This document shows positions 48,401 through 57,000 of a stretch of DNA of 64,000 nt, in pieces (the stretch's first letter is position 1; each line of letters begins with the position of its first letter). This DNA comes from Streptomyces sclerotialus. GTDB taxonomy: Bacteria; Actinomycetota; Actinomycetes; Streptomycetales; Streptomycetaceae. A program made the position numbers and the translations under genes. The stretch lies in NCBI GenBank assembly GCA_000719105.1, contig JODX01000018.1, forward strand, positions 62,001-126,000. The letters run 5' to 3'. Below the pieces are notes generated by a model. That model ran no database searches. It had not been told where the DNA came from and saw only the letters and a list, made by a program, of their open reading frames with translations.

Positions 48401-50274
48401 GCAACGCGGGAGTCGACAACATCAACGTGAGGGATCACCAGCTCCACGAACTGGCGCAGCAACTGCGCGTCGACAGCGTGCGCGCCGCGGCGGCCGCGGG
48501 ATCCGGGCACCCGACCTCCTCGATGTCGGCCGCCGAACTGATGGCCGTCCTGTTCGCCCGGCACCTCCGCTACGACTTCGAGCGCCCCGGCCACCCCGGC
48601 AACGACCGCTTCGTGCTGTCCAAGGGACACGCCTCGCCCCTGCTGTACGCCACGTACAAGGCGGTCGGCGCCGTCGACGACGAGGAGCTGCTCACCTTTC
48701 GCAAGCTGGGCAGCCGGCTCGAGGGCCATCCCACGCCGCAGCGGCTGCCGTGGGTGGAGACCGCCACCGGCTCGCTCGGCCAGGGCCTGCCCGTGGGCGT
48801 CGGCATCGCACTGGCCGGCAAGCGGCTGGACCGTACCGGCTTCCGGGTGTGGGTGCTGTGCGGCGACAGCGAACTCGCGGAGGGCTCCATCTGGGAGGCC
48901 GCCGAGCAGGCCTCGTTCGAGCACCTCGACAACCTGATCGCGATCGTCGACGTCAACCGGCTGGGCCAGCGCGGCCCGACCCGGCACGGGCACGACCTGA
49001 ACGCGTACGCCCGCCGGTTCCAGGCGTTCGGCTGGCACGTCATCGAGATCGACGGCCATGACGTGGACGCGGTGGACCGCGCGTACGGCGAGGCCCTCTC
49101 GACCCTCGGCCAGCCCACGGTGATCCTGGCCCGCACCCTCAAGGGCAAGGGCGTCCCGGCCGTCGAGGACCGCGAGGGTCTGCACGGCAAGCCGCTGAAG
49201 GACGCCGACGAGGCGATCGAGGAGCTCGGCGGCGTCCGTGAGCTGCGCGTCGAGGTGCGGCAGCCGCCCGCCGCCCGCGTGATGCACGCCGTCCGTGCGG
49301 GTCACCTCGACCTCCCGCGCTACGAGACGGGGGACGAGGCCGCCACCCGCGACGCCTACGGGCAGGCCCTCGCCGCCCTCGGCAGCGCGCGCGGCGACGT
49401 CGTCGCCCTCGACGGCGAGGTCAGCGACTCCACGCGCGCGGAGTACTTCGCCAAGGAACACCCCGAGCGGTTCTTCGAGTGCTACATCGCCGAGCAGCAG
49501 ATGGTCGCGAACGCGGTCGGGCTCGCGGCCCGCGGCTGGGTGCCGTACGCGTCCACGTTCGCCGCGTTCCTCACCCGCGCCCACGACTTCGTGCGCATGG
49601 CCTCGATCAGCGGGGCCGGGATCAACCTGGTCGGTTCGCACGCGGGCGTCGCCATCGGCCAGGACGGGCCCTCGCAGATGGGCCTGGAGGACCTGGCGAT
49701 GTTCCGCGCGGTGCACGGCTCGACCGTGCTGTACCCGTGCGACGCCAACCAGACGGCCAGGCTCGTCGCCGCGATGGCGGAGTGCGAGGGCATCCGCTAT
49801 CTGCGCACCTCGCGCGGCAAGACCCCGGTGATCTACGGCCCGGACGAGGAGTTCCCGGTCGGCGGCAGCAAGGTGCTGCGCTCCTCGGGCCAGGACCGGC
49901 TGACCCTGGTCGCGGCAGGCGTCACCGTTCCCGAGGCCCTCGCCGCCGCCGACGCGCTCGACCGCGAGGGCATCCGGGCCCGGGTGATCGACCTGTACTC
50001 GGTCAAGCCCGTCGACCGCGCCACCCTGCGCGAGGCCGCCGAGCAGACCGGCTGCCTGATCACGGTCGAGGACCACCGCGAGGAGGGCGGACTCGGCGAC
50101 GCGGTCCTCGACGCCTTCACCGACGGACGCCCGGTACCGCGCCTGATCCGCCTGGCCGTCCGTACGATGCCCGGCTCGGCCACCCCCGAGGAGCAGCTGC
50201 ACGCCGCGGGCATCGACGCCGAGTCCGTCGCGGCGGCGGCCCGGCTGCTGGTGGAGAACGCGGTGATCCCCTGA
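48397..50274 (+). CDS. tkt: Transketolase
   Basis: A 625-residue transketolase. It has the N-terminal SGHPTSSMSAAEL, FVLSKGHASPLLYA, TGSLGQGL and the thiamine-pyrophosphate motif CGDSELAEGSIWEAAEQAS ending at N.....DVN. The pyrimidine domain carries FFECYIAEQQMVANAVGLA with the essential Glu. It is shorter than housekeeping Tkt (about 690) because inter-domain loops are missing. It moves two-carbon units among sugar phosphates and is probably a stress paralogue, judged by its neighbours. It has a four-base overlap with NDH-2. Confidence 0.9.
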   Translation: MSNAGVDNINVRDHQLHELAQQLRVDSVRAAAAAGSGHPTSSMSAAELMAVLFARHLRYDFERPGHPGNDRFVLSKGHASPLLYATYKAVGAVDDEELLTFRKLGSRLEGHPTPQRLPWVETATGSLGQGLPVGVGIALAGKRLDRTGFRVWVLCGDSELAEGSIWEAAEQASFEHLDNLIAIVDVNRLGQRGPTRHGHDLNAYARRFQAFGWHVIEIDGHDVDAVDRAYGEALSTLGQPTVILARTLKGKGVPAVEDREGLHGKPLKDADEAIEELGGVRELRVEVRQPPAARVMHAVRAGHLDLPRYETGDEAATRDAYGQALAALGSARGDVVALDGEVSDSTRAEYFAKEHPERFFECYIAEQQMVANAVGLAARGWVPYASTFAAFLTRAHDFVRMASISGAGINLVGSHAGVAIGQDGPSQMGLEDLAMFRAVHGSTVLYPCDANQTARLVAAMAECEGIRYLRTSRGKTPVIYGPDEEFPVGGSKVLRSSGQDRLTLVAAGVTVPEALAAADALDREGIRARVIDLYSVKPVDRATLREAAEQTGCLITVEDHREEGGLGDAVLDAFTDGRPVPRLIRLAVRTMPGSATPEEQLHAAGIDAESVAAAARLLVENAVIP

Positions 50275-50319
50275 GCGCCGGTACCCGCAACACCCACAGC
50301 GGACGAGGGAGTTGAGAGC

Positions 50320-51240
50320 ATGGCCAGCGCACACACGGTACGGGCCGGCCGCCGCACCGTGGAGGTCCACCGGCCGGACAAGGTGCTCCTCCCGGGCGGC
50401 GGGCGGGGCGAGGACGTCACCAAGGCCGGTCTCGTCGCGTACTACCGTGCCGTCGCCCCGTACATGCTGCCGCACCTGCGGGGCCGTCCCCTGATGCTGG
50501 AGCGGCACCCGGACGGGCTCGACGGACCGCGGTTCATGCAGAAGAACGCCTCGGAGCACTACCCGGACTGGATCCGGCGCGTGGAGATGACCAAGGAAGG
50601 AGGCACCGTCTGCCACGTCGTGTGCGAGGACACGGCCAGCCTGGTCTACCTCGCCGACCAGGCGTGCGTCACCCTGCACCGCTGGCTCTCCCGGGCGGGC
50701 GCACCGGACCGGCCCGACCGCATGGTGTTCGACCTCGACCCCGCCGTCGACGACTTCGCCCAGGTCCGCCGGGCCGCGCACGACCTGGGCGAGCTGCTGG
50801 ACGAGCTGGAACTGCCGTACGGTCTGATGACGACCGGGTCGCGCGGGCTGCACGCCGTGGTGCCCCTCAAGGGTGACGAGGACTTCGACGACGTACGCGA
50901 GTTCGCCAAGGAGGCGGCCGAGGTGCTCGCCGGGCGCCACCCCGGCCGGCTCACCACCGCCGCCCGCAAGAAGGACCGCGGCGACCGGCTGTACCTCGAT
51001 GTGCAGCGCAACGCCTACGCGCAGACCGCCGTGGCCCCCTTCACCGTGCGCGCCAGGCCGGGCGCGCCGGTGGCCGTGCCGTTCGCCAGGGAGCAACTGG
51101 ACGACCCCGCGCTCGACGCCCGTCGCTGGACCGTCGCCGATGCCGTCGAGCAGGCGCGCACCAGGCCCTGGGCGGGACTCATGGACCGGGGCCGTTCGCT
51201 CGGCCCCGCGCGACGGCGCCTGAGCGCGCTGCGCGACTAG
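50320..51240 (+). CDS. LigD-type DNA primase-polymerase (NHEJ)
   Basis: A 306-residue stand-alone polymerase domain of the LigD/archaeo-eukaryotic primase class. The catalytic acid pair is Asp138-Asp140 (MVFDLDPAVDDF), and TTGSRGLHAVVPL (171-183) carries the nucleotide-binding Ser and His. YLDVQRNAYAQTAVAPFTVRARPGAPVA is the conserved end. Such proteins fill gaps and add ribonucleotides in non-homologous end joining. No ligase or Ku gene is in the window. GGGAG lies 8 nt before the ATG. Being downstream of NDH-2 and transketolase suggests co-transcription under stress. Confidence 0.9.
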   Translation: MASAHTVRAGRRTVEVHRPDKVLLPGGGRGEDVTKAGLVAYYRAVAPYMLPHLRGRPLMLERHPDGLDGPRFMQKNASEHYPDWIRRVEMTKEGGTVCHVVCEDTASLVYLADQACVTLHRWLSRAGAPDRPDRMVFDLDPAVDDFAQVRRAAHDLGELLDELELPYGLMTTGSRGLHAVVPLKGDEDFDDVREFAKEAAEVLAGRHPGRLTTAARKKDRGDRLYLDVQRNAYAQTAVAPFTVRARPGAPVAVPFAREQLDDPALDARRWTVADAVEQARTRPWAGLMDRGRSLGPARRRLSALRD

Positions 51241-51256
51241 ACCGGCGCCGGGGAAG

Positions 51257-51296
51257 CCGGCCACGCGGTGCGCCGTCACGGGCACCGCGTGGCCGG
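51257..51296 (+). terminator. Terminator between the polymerase gene and the gvp cluster
   Basis: Perfect 15-bp stem (51257-51271 with 51282-51296), 10-nt loop, no T-run; it separates the LigD-type gene from gvpO. Confidence 0.75.
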
Positions 51297-51357
51297 TACA
51301 CGGTTGCGCGGCAGGTTTGGTCAACGCACTTGTGAGCACCCGGTGTTCGAGGTGGCC

Positions 51358-51735
51358 ATGTCGAACACATCAGATACACCGAAAACCCGGAACACACGCA
51401 ACTCCCCCGAGGAGAACACCACATCGGACGGCGCACAGGGCACGACGGAGACGGCGGAGTCCCGGCCCGGCCCGATGCAGGTGCTGCGCCACGCGCGCAC
51501 GCAGCTCGCCGAGCTGACCGGTATGACGCCCGAGTCGGTGTCGTCCTTCGAACAGACCGACGACGGCTGGACGTTGGAGGTCGAGGTCCTGGAGCTCGAG
51601 CGGGTCCCCGACACGATGAGCCTGATGGCGAGCTATCTCGTCGAACTCGACCCCCACGGTGAGCTCACCGGCTACCGGCGCGTTCGCCGCTACGAACGCG
51701 GGCGGGCCGACGCACATAGGTCCGGCGGCCGGTAG
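51358..51735 (+). CDS. gvpO: Gas vesicle protein GvpO
   Basis: A 125-residue protein. The first 40 residues are a Thr/Asn/Glu-rich disordered tail. The GvpO core ([53 protein letters not shown]) is residues about 48-100. In haloarchaea GvpO is needed for vesicle assembly. It heads the ten-gene cluster. No clear promoter was found upstream. GAGG lies 5 nt before the ATG. Confidence 0.92.
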   Translation: MSNTSDTPKTRNTRNSPEENTTSDGAQGTTETAESRPGPMQVLRHARTQLAELTGMTPESVSSFEQTDDGWTLEVEVLELERVPDTMSLMASYLVELDPHGELTGYRRVRRYERGRADAHRSGGR

Positions 51736-51781
51736 GCCGCAATCCCGCAACCCCTACCACAGACAAGGAGGACCGGCCGGC

Positions 51782-52204
51782 ATGACAGTGGTTCCTGCAC
51801 AGCAGACCGGCGGAGGAGGCGGCAGCAGCGGCCTGTACGACGTCCTGGAGCTCGTCCTCGACCGAGGGCTCGTGATCGACGCCTTCGTGCGGGTCTCCCT
51901 CGTCGGCATCGAGATTCTGAAGATCGACGTCCGTGTCGTCGTCGCCAGTGTCGACACCTATCTGCGTTTCGCCGAGGCGTGCAACCGCCTCGACCTGGAG
52001 TCGGGGCCGCGCAAGAGCCCCGGCCTGCCCGACATCGTCGGCGAGATCACCGAGTCCGGTGCCCGCGGCAAGTCCAAGGGCGCCCTGTCCGGTGCCGCCC
52101 AGACGATCTCGGACGCCTTCTCGCAGGCCCGTGAAGAGGGCCAGTCCGAATCGCGGCCGCGGGCCCGCAAGACCACGTCGCGCAAGAGGGGGGACGAGGA
52201 GTGA
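51782..52204 (+). CDS. gvpA: Gas vesicle structural protein GvpA
   Basis: A 140-residue GvpA. The core ([48 protein letters not shown]) covers residues about 18-66 and matches the major amphipathic shell protein. Typical cyanobacterial GvpA is about 70 residues; here a 70-residue Ser/Arg/Lys-rich tail follows, as is usual for Streptomyces. A strong AAGGAGG precedes the ATG by 10 nt, suggesting high expression. Confidence 0.95.
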   Translation: MTVVPAQQTGGGGGSSGLYDVLELVLDRGLVIDAFVRVSLVGIEILKIDVRVVVASVDTYLRFAEACNRLDLESGPRKSPGLPDIVGEITESGARGKSKGALSGAAQTISDAFSQAREEGQSESRPRARKTTSRKRGDEE

Positions 52205-52950
52205 GCACGTACGTCTACGGCATCGCGGCGCGCTCGCACCCCTCGCTCCCCGCGGAGATGGGTGGGGTCGGCACCCCGGCCCGTCCCGTGCGCATCCTGG
52301 AGGAGGGCGAGCTGGCCGCCGTCGTCAGCGACGCCCCCGAGGACCTGCGCCCCAAGCGCAAGGACCTGCTCGCCCACCAGAACGTGCTGAACGAGGCGGG
52401 CGGCGGCGGTGTCGTGCTGCCCATGCGGTTCGGCAGCGTGGCCCCGGACGACGAGACCGTGACCGGGGTGCTCGCCGAACGCGCCGAGCACTACCTGGAG
52501 CGGCTCCAGGCCCTGGACGGCAAGGTCGAGTACAACGTCAAGGCCAGCCACGACCAGGAGGCCGTGCTGCACCGGGTGATGTCCGACAACCCGGAGCTGC
52601 GCGCCCTCGCGGAGTCCAACCGGAGTGCGGGCGGCGGGAGTTACGAGGACAAGCTGCGGCTCGGCGAGATGGTGGCGGCCGCCGTGCAGAACCGGGAGGC
52701 GGAGGACGCGGCGCTGCTGCGGCAGGCGCTGGAGGGCACCGCCGCGGCCGAGAGCGTGGGCCCCGAGTCGACCGGCTGGCTCGCCAACGTCTCGTTCCTG
52801 GTGGACCGCGCGAAGGCCGAGGAGTTCCTCGCCGTCGTGGAGCGGATCCGCAAGGAGTTCGCGCATCTGGACGTGCGGGTCAACGGGCCGCTGCCGCCGT
52901 ACAGCTTCGTCGAGCCGGCGCCGTCCGAGCCCGCGGAGGCGAGGACGTGA
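52201..52950 (+). CDS. gvpF: Gas vesicle protein GvpF
   Basis: A 249-residue GvpL/GvpF-family protein ([14 protein letters not shown] at the start, [42 protein letters not shown] at the end). It is a minor or assembly component. GTG overlaps the gvpA stop by four bases. Between its end and gvpG lie 117 bp with an 11-bp direct repeat (GCGAGGACGTG), the only real gap in the cluster. Confidence 0.92.
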   Translation: MSTYVYGIAARSHPSLPAEMGGVGTPARPVRILEEGELAAVVSDAPEDLRPKRKDLLAHQNVLNEAGGGGVVLPMRFGSVAPDDETVTGVLAERAEHYLERLQALDGKVEYNVKASHDQEAVLHRVMSDNPELRALAESNRSAGGGSYEDKLRLGEMVAAAVQNREAEDAALLRQALEGTAAAESVGPESTGWLANVSFLVDRAKAEEFLAVVERIRKEFAHLDVRVNGPLPPYSFVEPAPSEPAEART

Positions 52951-53067
52951 CGACCGGCGGGCGAGGACGTGCGAACGGCACGCCCGGCACCCGGGAGTGA
53001 CCCTGCCGGCACCTGACGGTGACGGCGACGACCTACGGGCCCGTACCGCGGGCACGGGTGAGGACGG

Positions 53068-53337
53068 ATGGCAATGGGACTGATCGGTGAGGTGCTGCTG
53101 CTGCCGTTCGCACCCGTGCGCGGCGGCCTCTGGGCGGTACGTCAGGTACTCGCCGAGGCCGAACGTCAGTACTACGACCCGGGCACGATCCGGGCCGAGC
53201 TCTCCCGTCTCGAGCAGCTCCTGGAGGCGGGCGAGATCACCGAGGAGGAGTTCGACCGGCAGGAGGACGTGCTCCTGGACCGGCTGGAGGAGAGCGCGCG
53301 CAGGGGCGCGGGAACGGGCAACGGGACGACAGAATGA
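53068..53337 (+). CDS. gvpG: Gas vesicle protein GvpG
   Basis: An 89-residue GvpG with LLLPFAPVRGGLWAVRQVLAEAERQYYDP and a helical, acidic second half (EEEFDRQEDVLLDRLEE). It is a small accessory protein of vesicle formation. The stop overlaps gvpY (ATGA). Confidence 0.92.
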   Translation: MAMGLIGEVLLLPFAPVRGGLWAVRQVLAEAERQYYDPGTIRAELSRLEQLLEAGEITEEEFDRQEDVLLDRLEESARRGAGTGNGTTE

Positions 53338-54119
53338 ATCGACTGGGACTGGGCCTCGCCGTCGGGGCCGGATATGTGCTCGGACGGACGAAGAAGATGA
53401 AGCTCGCGGTGGCGGTCGCCACCGCGGTGGCGGGCAAGCGCATGAACCTGAGCCCGCGCGGGATCGCGGACCTGGTGTCCCAGCAACTGCAGAACAATCC
53501 GCAGTTCAAGGAGATCGGGGACCAGATCCGCGAGGATCTGCGCGGCGTCGGCAAGGCGGCCTCCGGGGCGCTGGTCGAGCGGCAGATCGAAGGGCTGGCC
53601 GACCGGCTGCACGGCCGCACCGCCCAGGTGCGCGACCAGCTCGCCGGGGTGACCCCGGACCTGCCGGGCCGCGCCGACGAGGACGAGGAGCCCTACGAGG
53701 ACGAGGAGCCCTGCGAGGCGGACGGGGCCGACTCGCACGACGACGACCGCGACGACCGCGGCGAACAGGACGACCGCGACGACCGCGACGAGCGGGAGGG
53801 TCGGGACGAGGGACTGGACGAGGAACCGGACGAGGGACCGGACGAGGGGCCCGAGCGACAGCGGCCCCGGGCAAAGGCGCCGGCGAAGAAGGCCGCGCCC
53901 AAGAAGCGGGCCGTCGGGCGGAGTGCCGCCGAGAAGACGGCGGCACCGGCGAAGAAGGCGCCCGCGAAGAAGGCGACCGCGGCCGGGAAGACCGCGCAGA
54001 AGGCACCCGCCAAGAAGACGGCCGCGGCCCGCAAGTCGGTCACGGCGAAGAAGACCGTCCCCGGGCCCCGCAGCGGATCCCCGAAGGCCGGATCCCCGAA
54101 GGGAGGCGGTGACCGATGA
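53334..54119 (+). CDS. gvpY: Gas vesicle cluster protein GvpY, with acidic and histone-like tails
   Basis: A 261-residue protein found in Streptomyces gvp clusters. The N-terminal 110 residues (GLGLAVGAGYVLGRTKKMKLAVAVATAVAGKR) are conserved. Residues 114-174 are strikingly acidic (DD/DE/DR repeats). Residues 177-256 are Lys/Ala/Pro-rich with AKK repeats like histone H1 or mycobacterial HupB tails. No function is known. It is coupled by four-base overlaps to gvpG and gvpZ. Confidence 0.88.
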   Translation: MNRLGLGLAVGAGYVLGRTKKMKLAVAVATAVAGKRMNLSPRGIADLVSQQLQNNPQFKEIGDQIREDLRGVGKAASGALVERQIEGLADRLHGRTAQVRDQLAGVTPDLPGRADEDEEPYEDEEPCEADGADSHDDDRDDRGEQDDRDDRDEREGRDEGLDEEPDEGPDEGPERQRPRAKAPAKKAAPKKRAVGRSAAEKTAAPAKKAPAKKATAAGKTAQKAPAKKTAAARKSVTAKKTVPGPRSGSPKAGSPKGGGDR

Positions 54120-55360
54120 CCGATACCCTCCGCTCCGCGACGGGCCGGGCCACGGACAAGGCCACGGACAAGGCCAAGGACAACCCGCTGACCTCGCTGG
54201 CCGGCAGCGAGGCGGCCGACCGGCTGAAGGCCGAGGTGCAGGAGTACCTCGCCGCCCAGGCACAGCGCCTGCTGGCCGGCGTCGGCCGCAAGCTCGGCGA
54301 GACGACCGTCAAGCTGAACGACATCGCCGAGGGCAACAGTCCGGGCTTCGCCAAGCTCGCGCTCGAGGGCGGCCGCAAGCTCGCCCAGGGCAAGGGCCCC
54401 CTGCGCAGCGCCGTGGAGATCGGCGCCTCGCGCGCCAAGGACAACGTGGTGGGCGCGCTGAAGAATCTCGGCGGCGGCAAGGGCAAGCGCAAGGGCGCCG
54501 CGGGGCAGAAGCCCACCGTCATCATCGAGTCCATCGACGTCGGCGTGTCCGTGCGCACCGCGTACGACCAGTGGACCCAGTACCAGACCTTCAGCACCTT
54601 CGCCAAGGGCGTGAAGAGCGCCAGCCGCGCCGACGACACGCACTCCGACTGGCAGATGAAGATCTTCTGGTCCAGCCGCAGCTGGAAGGCCCACACCACC
54701 GAGCAGGCGCCGGACGACCGGATCGTGTGGACCTCGGAGGGCGCGAAGGGCACCACGAAGGGCGTGGTCTCCTTCCACGAGCTGGCCGAGAACCTCACGC
54801 GCGTGATCCTGGTCATCGAGTACTACCCGAAGGGCCTGTTCGAGAAGACCGGCAACATCTGGCGCGCGCAGGGCCGCCGGACCCGCCTGGACCTGAAGAA
54901 CTTCGCCCGTTTCATCATGCTGCGCGGCGAGGCGGAGGACGGCTGGCGCGGTGAGATCCGTGACGGCGAGGTCGTCCGCTCGCACGAGGACGCCGTCGCG
55001 GAGGAGCAGGAGCAGGAGCAGCAGGACCAGGAGCAGCAGGACCAGGGGGAGGAGGAAGAGCAGCAGGAGGGGCAGCCGGAGGCCGAGGCGTCCGACGCGT
55101 ACGAGGAGCCTGTGGAGGAGGGCGAGTACGAGGAGGACGGCGAGGACTACGGCGACGAGGAGTACGAGGAGCCGGAGGAGCCCGAACAGGCGGAAGAAGC
55201 CGAAGAGGCTCCCGATGACGCGCCGGAGGAGGAGTACGAGGACCAGGACCAGTACGAGGACCAGGACCAGGACCAGGACCAGTACGAGGAGGACCAGGAC
55301 CAGTACGACGACGAGTACGAGGACGACGACCGGGCGGCCGCCGCCGGTGGCCGGCGATGA
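54116..55360 (+). CDS. gvpZ: Gas vesicle cluster protein GvpZ (SRPBCC domain plus acidic tail)
   Basis: A 414-residue protein. The N-terminal 130 residues are helical and charged. Residues about 137-285 are an SRPBCC/polyketide-cyclase-type ligand-binding fold (VIIESIDVGVSVRTAYDQWTQYQTFSTF; RMTR-like RFIMLRGEAEDGWRGEI). Residues 293-405 are an extremely acidic Glu/Asp/Gln/Tyr tail. It is a Streptomyces-type gvp gene without an assigned activity. Overlaps gvpY and gvpJ by four bases each. Confidence 0.88.
   Translation: MTDTLRSATGRATDKATDKAKDNPLTSLAGSEAADRLKAEVQEYLAAQAQRLLAGVGRKLGETTVKLNDIAEGNSPGFAKLALEGGRKLAQGKGPLRSAVEIGASRAKDNVVGALKNLGGGKGKRKGAAGQKPTVIIESIDVGVSVRTAYDQWTQYQTFSTFAKGVKSASRADDTHSDWQMKIFWSSRSWKAHTTEQAPDDRIVWTSEGAKGTTKGVVSFHELAENLTRVILVIEYYPKGLFEKTGNIWRAQGRRTRLDLKNFARFIMLRGEAEDGWRGEIRDGEVVRSHEDAVAEEQEQEQQDQEQQDQGEEEEQQEGQPEAEASDAYEEPVEEGEYEEDGEDYGDEEYEEPEEPEQAEEAEEAPDDAPEEEYEDQDQYEDQDQDQDQYEEDQDQYDDEYEDDDRAAAAGGRR
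54994..55331 (+). repeat. Tandem low-complexity repeats coding the GvpZ tail
   Basis: Imperfect GAG/CAG/GAC triplet arrays, including repeated GACCAGGACCAGTACGAG units at 55238-55310, encode the EQEQQDQ and DQDQYEDQ runs. Such arrays can change length by slippage, so copy number probably differs among strains. Confidence 0.8.
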
Positions 55361-55725
55361 CATTCCCGAGCGGAGGCGGCAGACTGCCCGAGCCGTACGG
55401 CCAAGGCGGCGGCGCCAACCTCGCCGACATCCTGGAACGGGTCCTCGACAAGGGGCTGGTGATCGCGGGCGACATCCGCATCAACCTGCTCGACATCGAG
55501 CTGCTGACCATCAAGCTGCGCCTCATCGTCGCCTCTGTGGACAAGGCGAAGGAGATGGGTATCGACTGGTGGGAGAGCGATCCCGCGCTGTCCTCGCGCG
55601 CGCGGCGCGACGAACTCGCGCGGGAGAACGCCGAGCTGCGCGCGCAACTCGCCGAGCTGGAGCGCGGCCCGGGCCGGGAGGACGCCTCCCTGGAGCGCGG
55701 CCGCGCCAGAGAGGAGCCGTCATGA
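55357..55725 (+). CDS. gvpJ: Gas vesicle protein GvpJ
   Basis: A 122-residue GvpA-like minor structural protein (NLADILERVLDKGLVIAGDIRINLLDIELLTIKLRLIVASVDKAKEMGIDWWE). After the shell domain the C-terminus is a charged coiled coil (ELARENAELRAQLAEL). It starts inside the gvpZ stop (ATGA). Confidence 0.93.
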   Translation: MTFPSGGGRLPEPYGQGGGANLADILERVLDKGLVIAGDIRINLLDIELLTIKLRLIVASVDKAKEMGIDWWESDPALSSRARRDELARENAELRAQLAELERGPGREDASLERGRAREEPS

Positions 55726-56477
55726 CGTCCGGACTGCGCTACGTCTACGCCGTCTGCCGTCCCTTCGACGCCGCTCTCCAGTCCCAGTTGTCCGGGGTTG
55801 CGGGCGTGCCGCCGAAGCTCCTGTCCCATCACGGGCTGATCGCCGTGCTCAGCGAGGTGCCCGGGCACGACTTCGAGGAGGAGGCGCTCAAGGCCCGTCT
55901 GGAGGACCTGGACTGGCTGAGCGCGACCGCCCGCGCCCATCAGGGTGTGATCGACGCGCTCACCACCGTGACCACACCGCTGCCCCTGCGGCTCGGCACC
56001 GTCTTCCGGGACGACAGCGGTGTCCGCACGATGATCGAGGCCCGGGAGGACGAGTTCCGGCGCACACTCGACCGTTTGGAGGGGAGGGTCGAGTGGGGCG
56101 TCAAGGTGTATCTCGACGCCGGGGACGCCGCACCTGAACGGCCGGCCGCGAAACCCGCGTCGGGCCGGGACTATCTGCTGCAGCGGCGTATGCGGACCCG
56201 GTCGAACGAGGAAATGTGGCAGAACGCCGAGACGTTCGCGCGCGGACTGCACGATTCCCTCTCCGGCCGTGCCGAGGATTTCCGGATGCACGCACCGCAG
56301 AACTCCGCTCTGTCCGGAGCGGCCGGCCGGAACGTGATGAACGCCGCCTATCTGGTGCCCCGCGGAGAATCGGAGGAATTCGTGGAACTCGTGGACCGCA
56401 CGAAGGACGACACCCCCGGACTCCGGGTCGAACTCACCGGCCCCTGGGCGCCCTACTCCTTCACCGGGGAGGAGTAG
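55722..56477 (+). CDS. gvpL: Gas vesicle protein GvpL
   Basis: A 251-residue GvpL/GvpF-family protein (RYVYAVCRPFDAAL; PLRLGTVFRDDSGV; EWGVKVYLDA; LTGPWAPYSFTG). It is the second paralogue in the cluster besides GvpF. RBS GAGGAG lies 5 nt before ATG 55722. Third-position A/T is more frequent in its last third than in the rest of the cluster. Confidence 0.93.
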   Translation: MTSGLRYVYAVCRPFDAALQSQLSGVAGVPPKLLSHHGLIAVLSEVPGHDFEEEALKARLEDLDWLSATARAHQGVIDALTTVTTPLPLRLGTVFRDDSGVRTMIEAREDEFRRTLDRLEGRVEWGVKVYLDAGDAAPERPAAKPASGRDYLLQRRMRTRSNEEMWQNAETFARGLHDSLSGRAEDFRMHAPQNSALSGAAGRNVMNAAYLVPRGESEEFVELVDRTKDDTPGLRVELTGPWAPYSFTGEE

Positions 56478-56479
56478 GC

Positions 56480-56668
56480 GTGACGGTCGTGGAACGGCGT
56501 GAGGTCGCCCTCGTCGACCTGCTCGACCGGCTGCTGGCGGGCGGCGTCGTCATCGCCGGCGACCTCACCCTGCGCATCGCGGACGTCGACCTGGTCCGTA
56601 TCGACCTGAATGCGCTGATCAGCTCAGTGAACGACAAGGTGCCGTCCCCGTGGGAGGAGAGGCCTTGA
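56480..56668 (+). CDS. gvpS: Gas vesicle protein GvpS
   Basis: A 62-residue GvpA-like protein (EVALVDLLDRLLAGGVVIAGDLTLRIADVDLVRIDLNALISSV), reduced almost to the bare shell domain. GTG at 56480 has GGAGGAG 6 nt upstream. It is one of three GvpA-fold proteins in the cluster with GvpA and GvpJ. Confidence 0.9.
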   Translation: MTVVERREVALVDLLDRLLAGGVVIAGDLTLRIADVDLVRIDLNALISSVNDKVPSPWEERP

Positions 56669-56937
56669 GCCGCCTGGAGCTCGAACCGGACACGGTGGAG
56701 CGCGACCTCGTCAAGCTCGTGCTGACCGTCGTCGAACTGCTCCGCCAGCTCATGGAACGCCAGGCCGTGCGCCGTTTCGACACGGGTGAGCTGACCGAGG
56801 AGCAGGAGGAGCGCATCGGGCTCACCCTGATGCTGCTGGACGACCGCATGGCCGAACTGCGGGACCGTTTCGGACTGCGGCCCGAGGACCTCAACCTGGA
56901 CCTCGGGCCGCTCGGGCCGCTGCTCCCTCGCGACTGA
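56665..56937 (+). CDS. gvpK: Gas vesicle protein GvpK
   Basis: A 90-residue GvpK (LELEPDTVERDLVKLVLTVVELLRQLMERQAVRRFDTGELTEEQEERIGLTLMLLDDRMAEL) and the end of the cluster. The start is taken as TTG 56665, which overlaps the gvpS stop and has GGAGGAGAGG 4 nt upstream; GTG 56650 is possible but badly spaced. Confidence 0.9.
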   Translation: MSRLELEPDTVERDLVKLVLTVVELLRQLMERQAVRRFDTGELTEEQEERIGLTLMLLDDRMAELRDRFGLRPEDLNLDLGPLGPLLPRD

Positions 56938-56949
56938 GACGCGCATACG

Positions 56950-56986
56950 AATGGGCCCGCCCTGTTGCCGTCAGGGCGGGCCCATT
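56950..56986. terminator. Bidirectional terminator closing the gvp cluster
   Basis: Perfect 15-bp stem (56950-56964 with 56972-56986) and 7-nt loop between gvpK and the convergent small hydrophobic gene. Confidence 0.85.
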
Positions 56987-57000
56987 GCGTCCGTCATCCA

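Noticed and set aside
48001-51339. 1112-codon minus-strand frame opposite transketolase and the LigD-type gene
   Set aside because: Composition of an antisense shadow, no motif, no RBS.
54994-55331. CRISPR-like repeat array
   Set aside because: Repeats are in-frame triplet-based codons for an acidic protein tail, with no spacers or cas genes.
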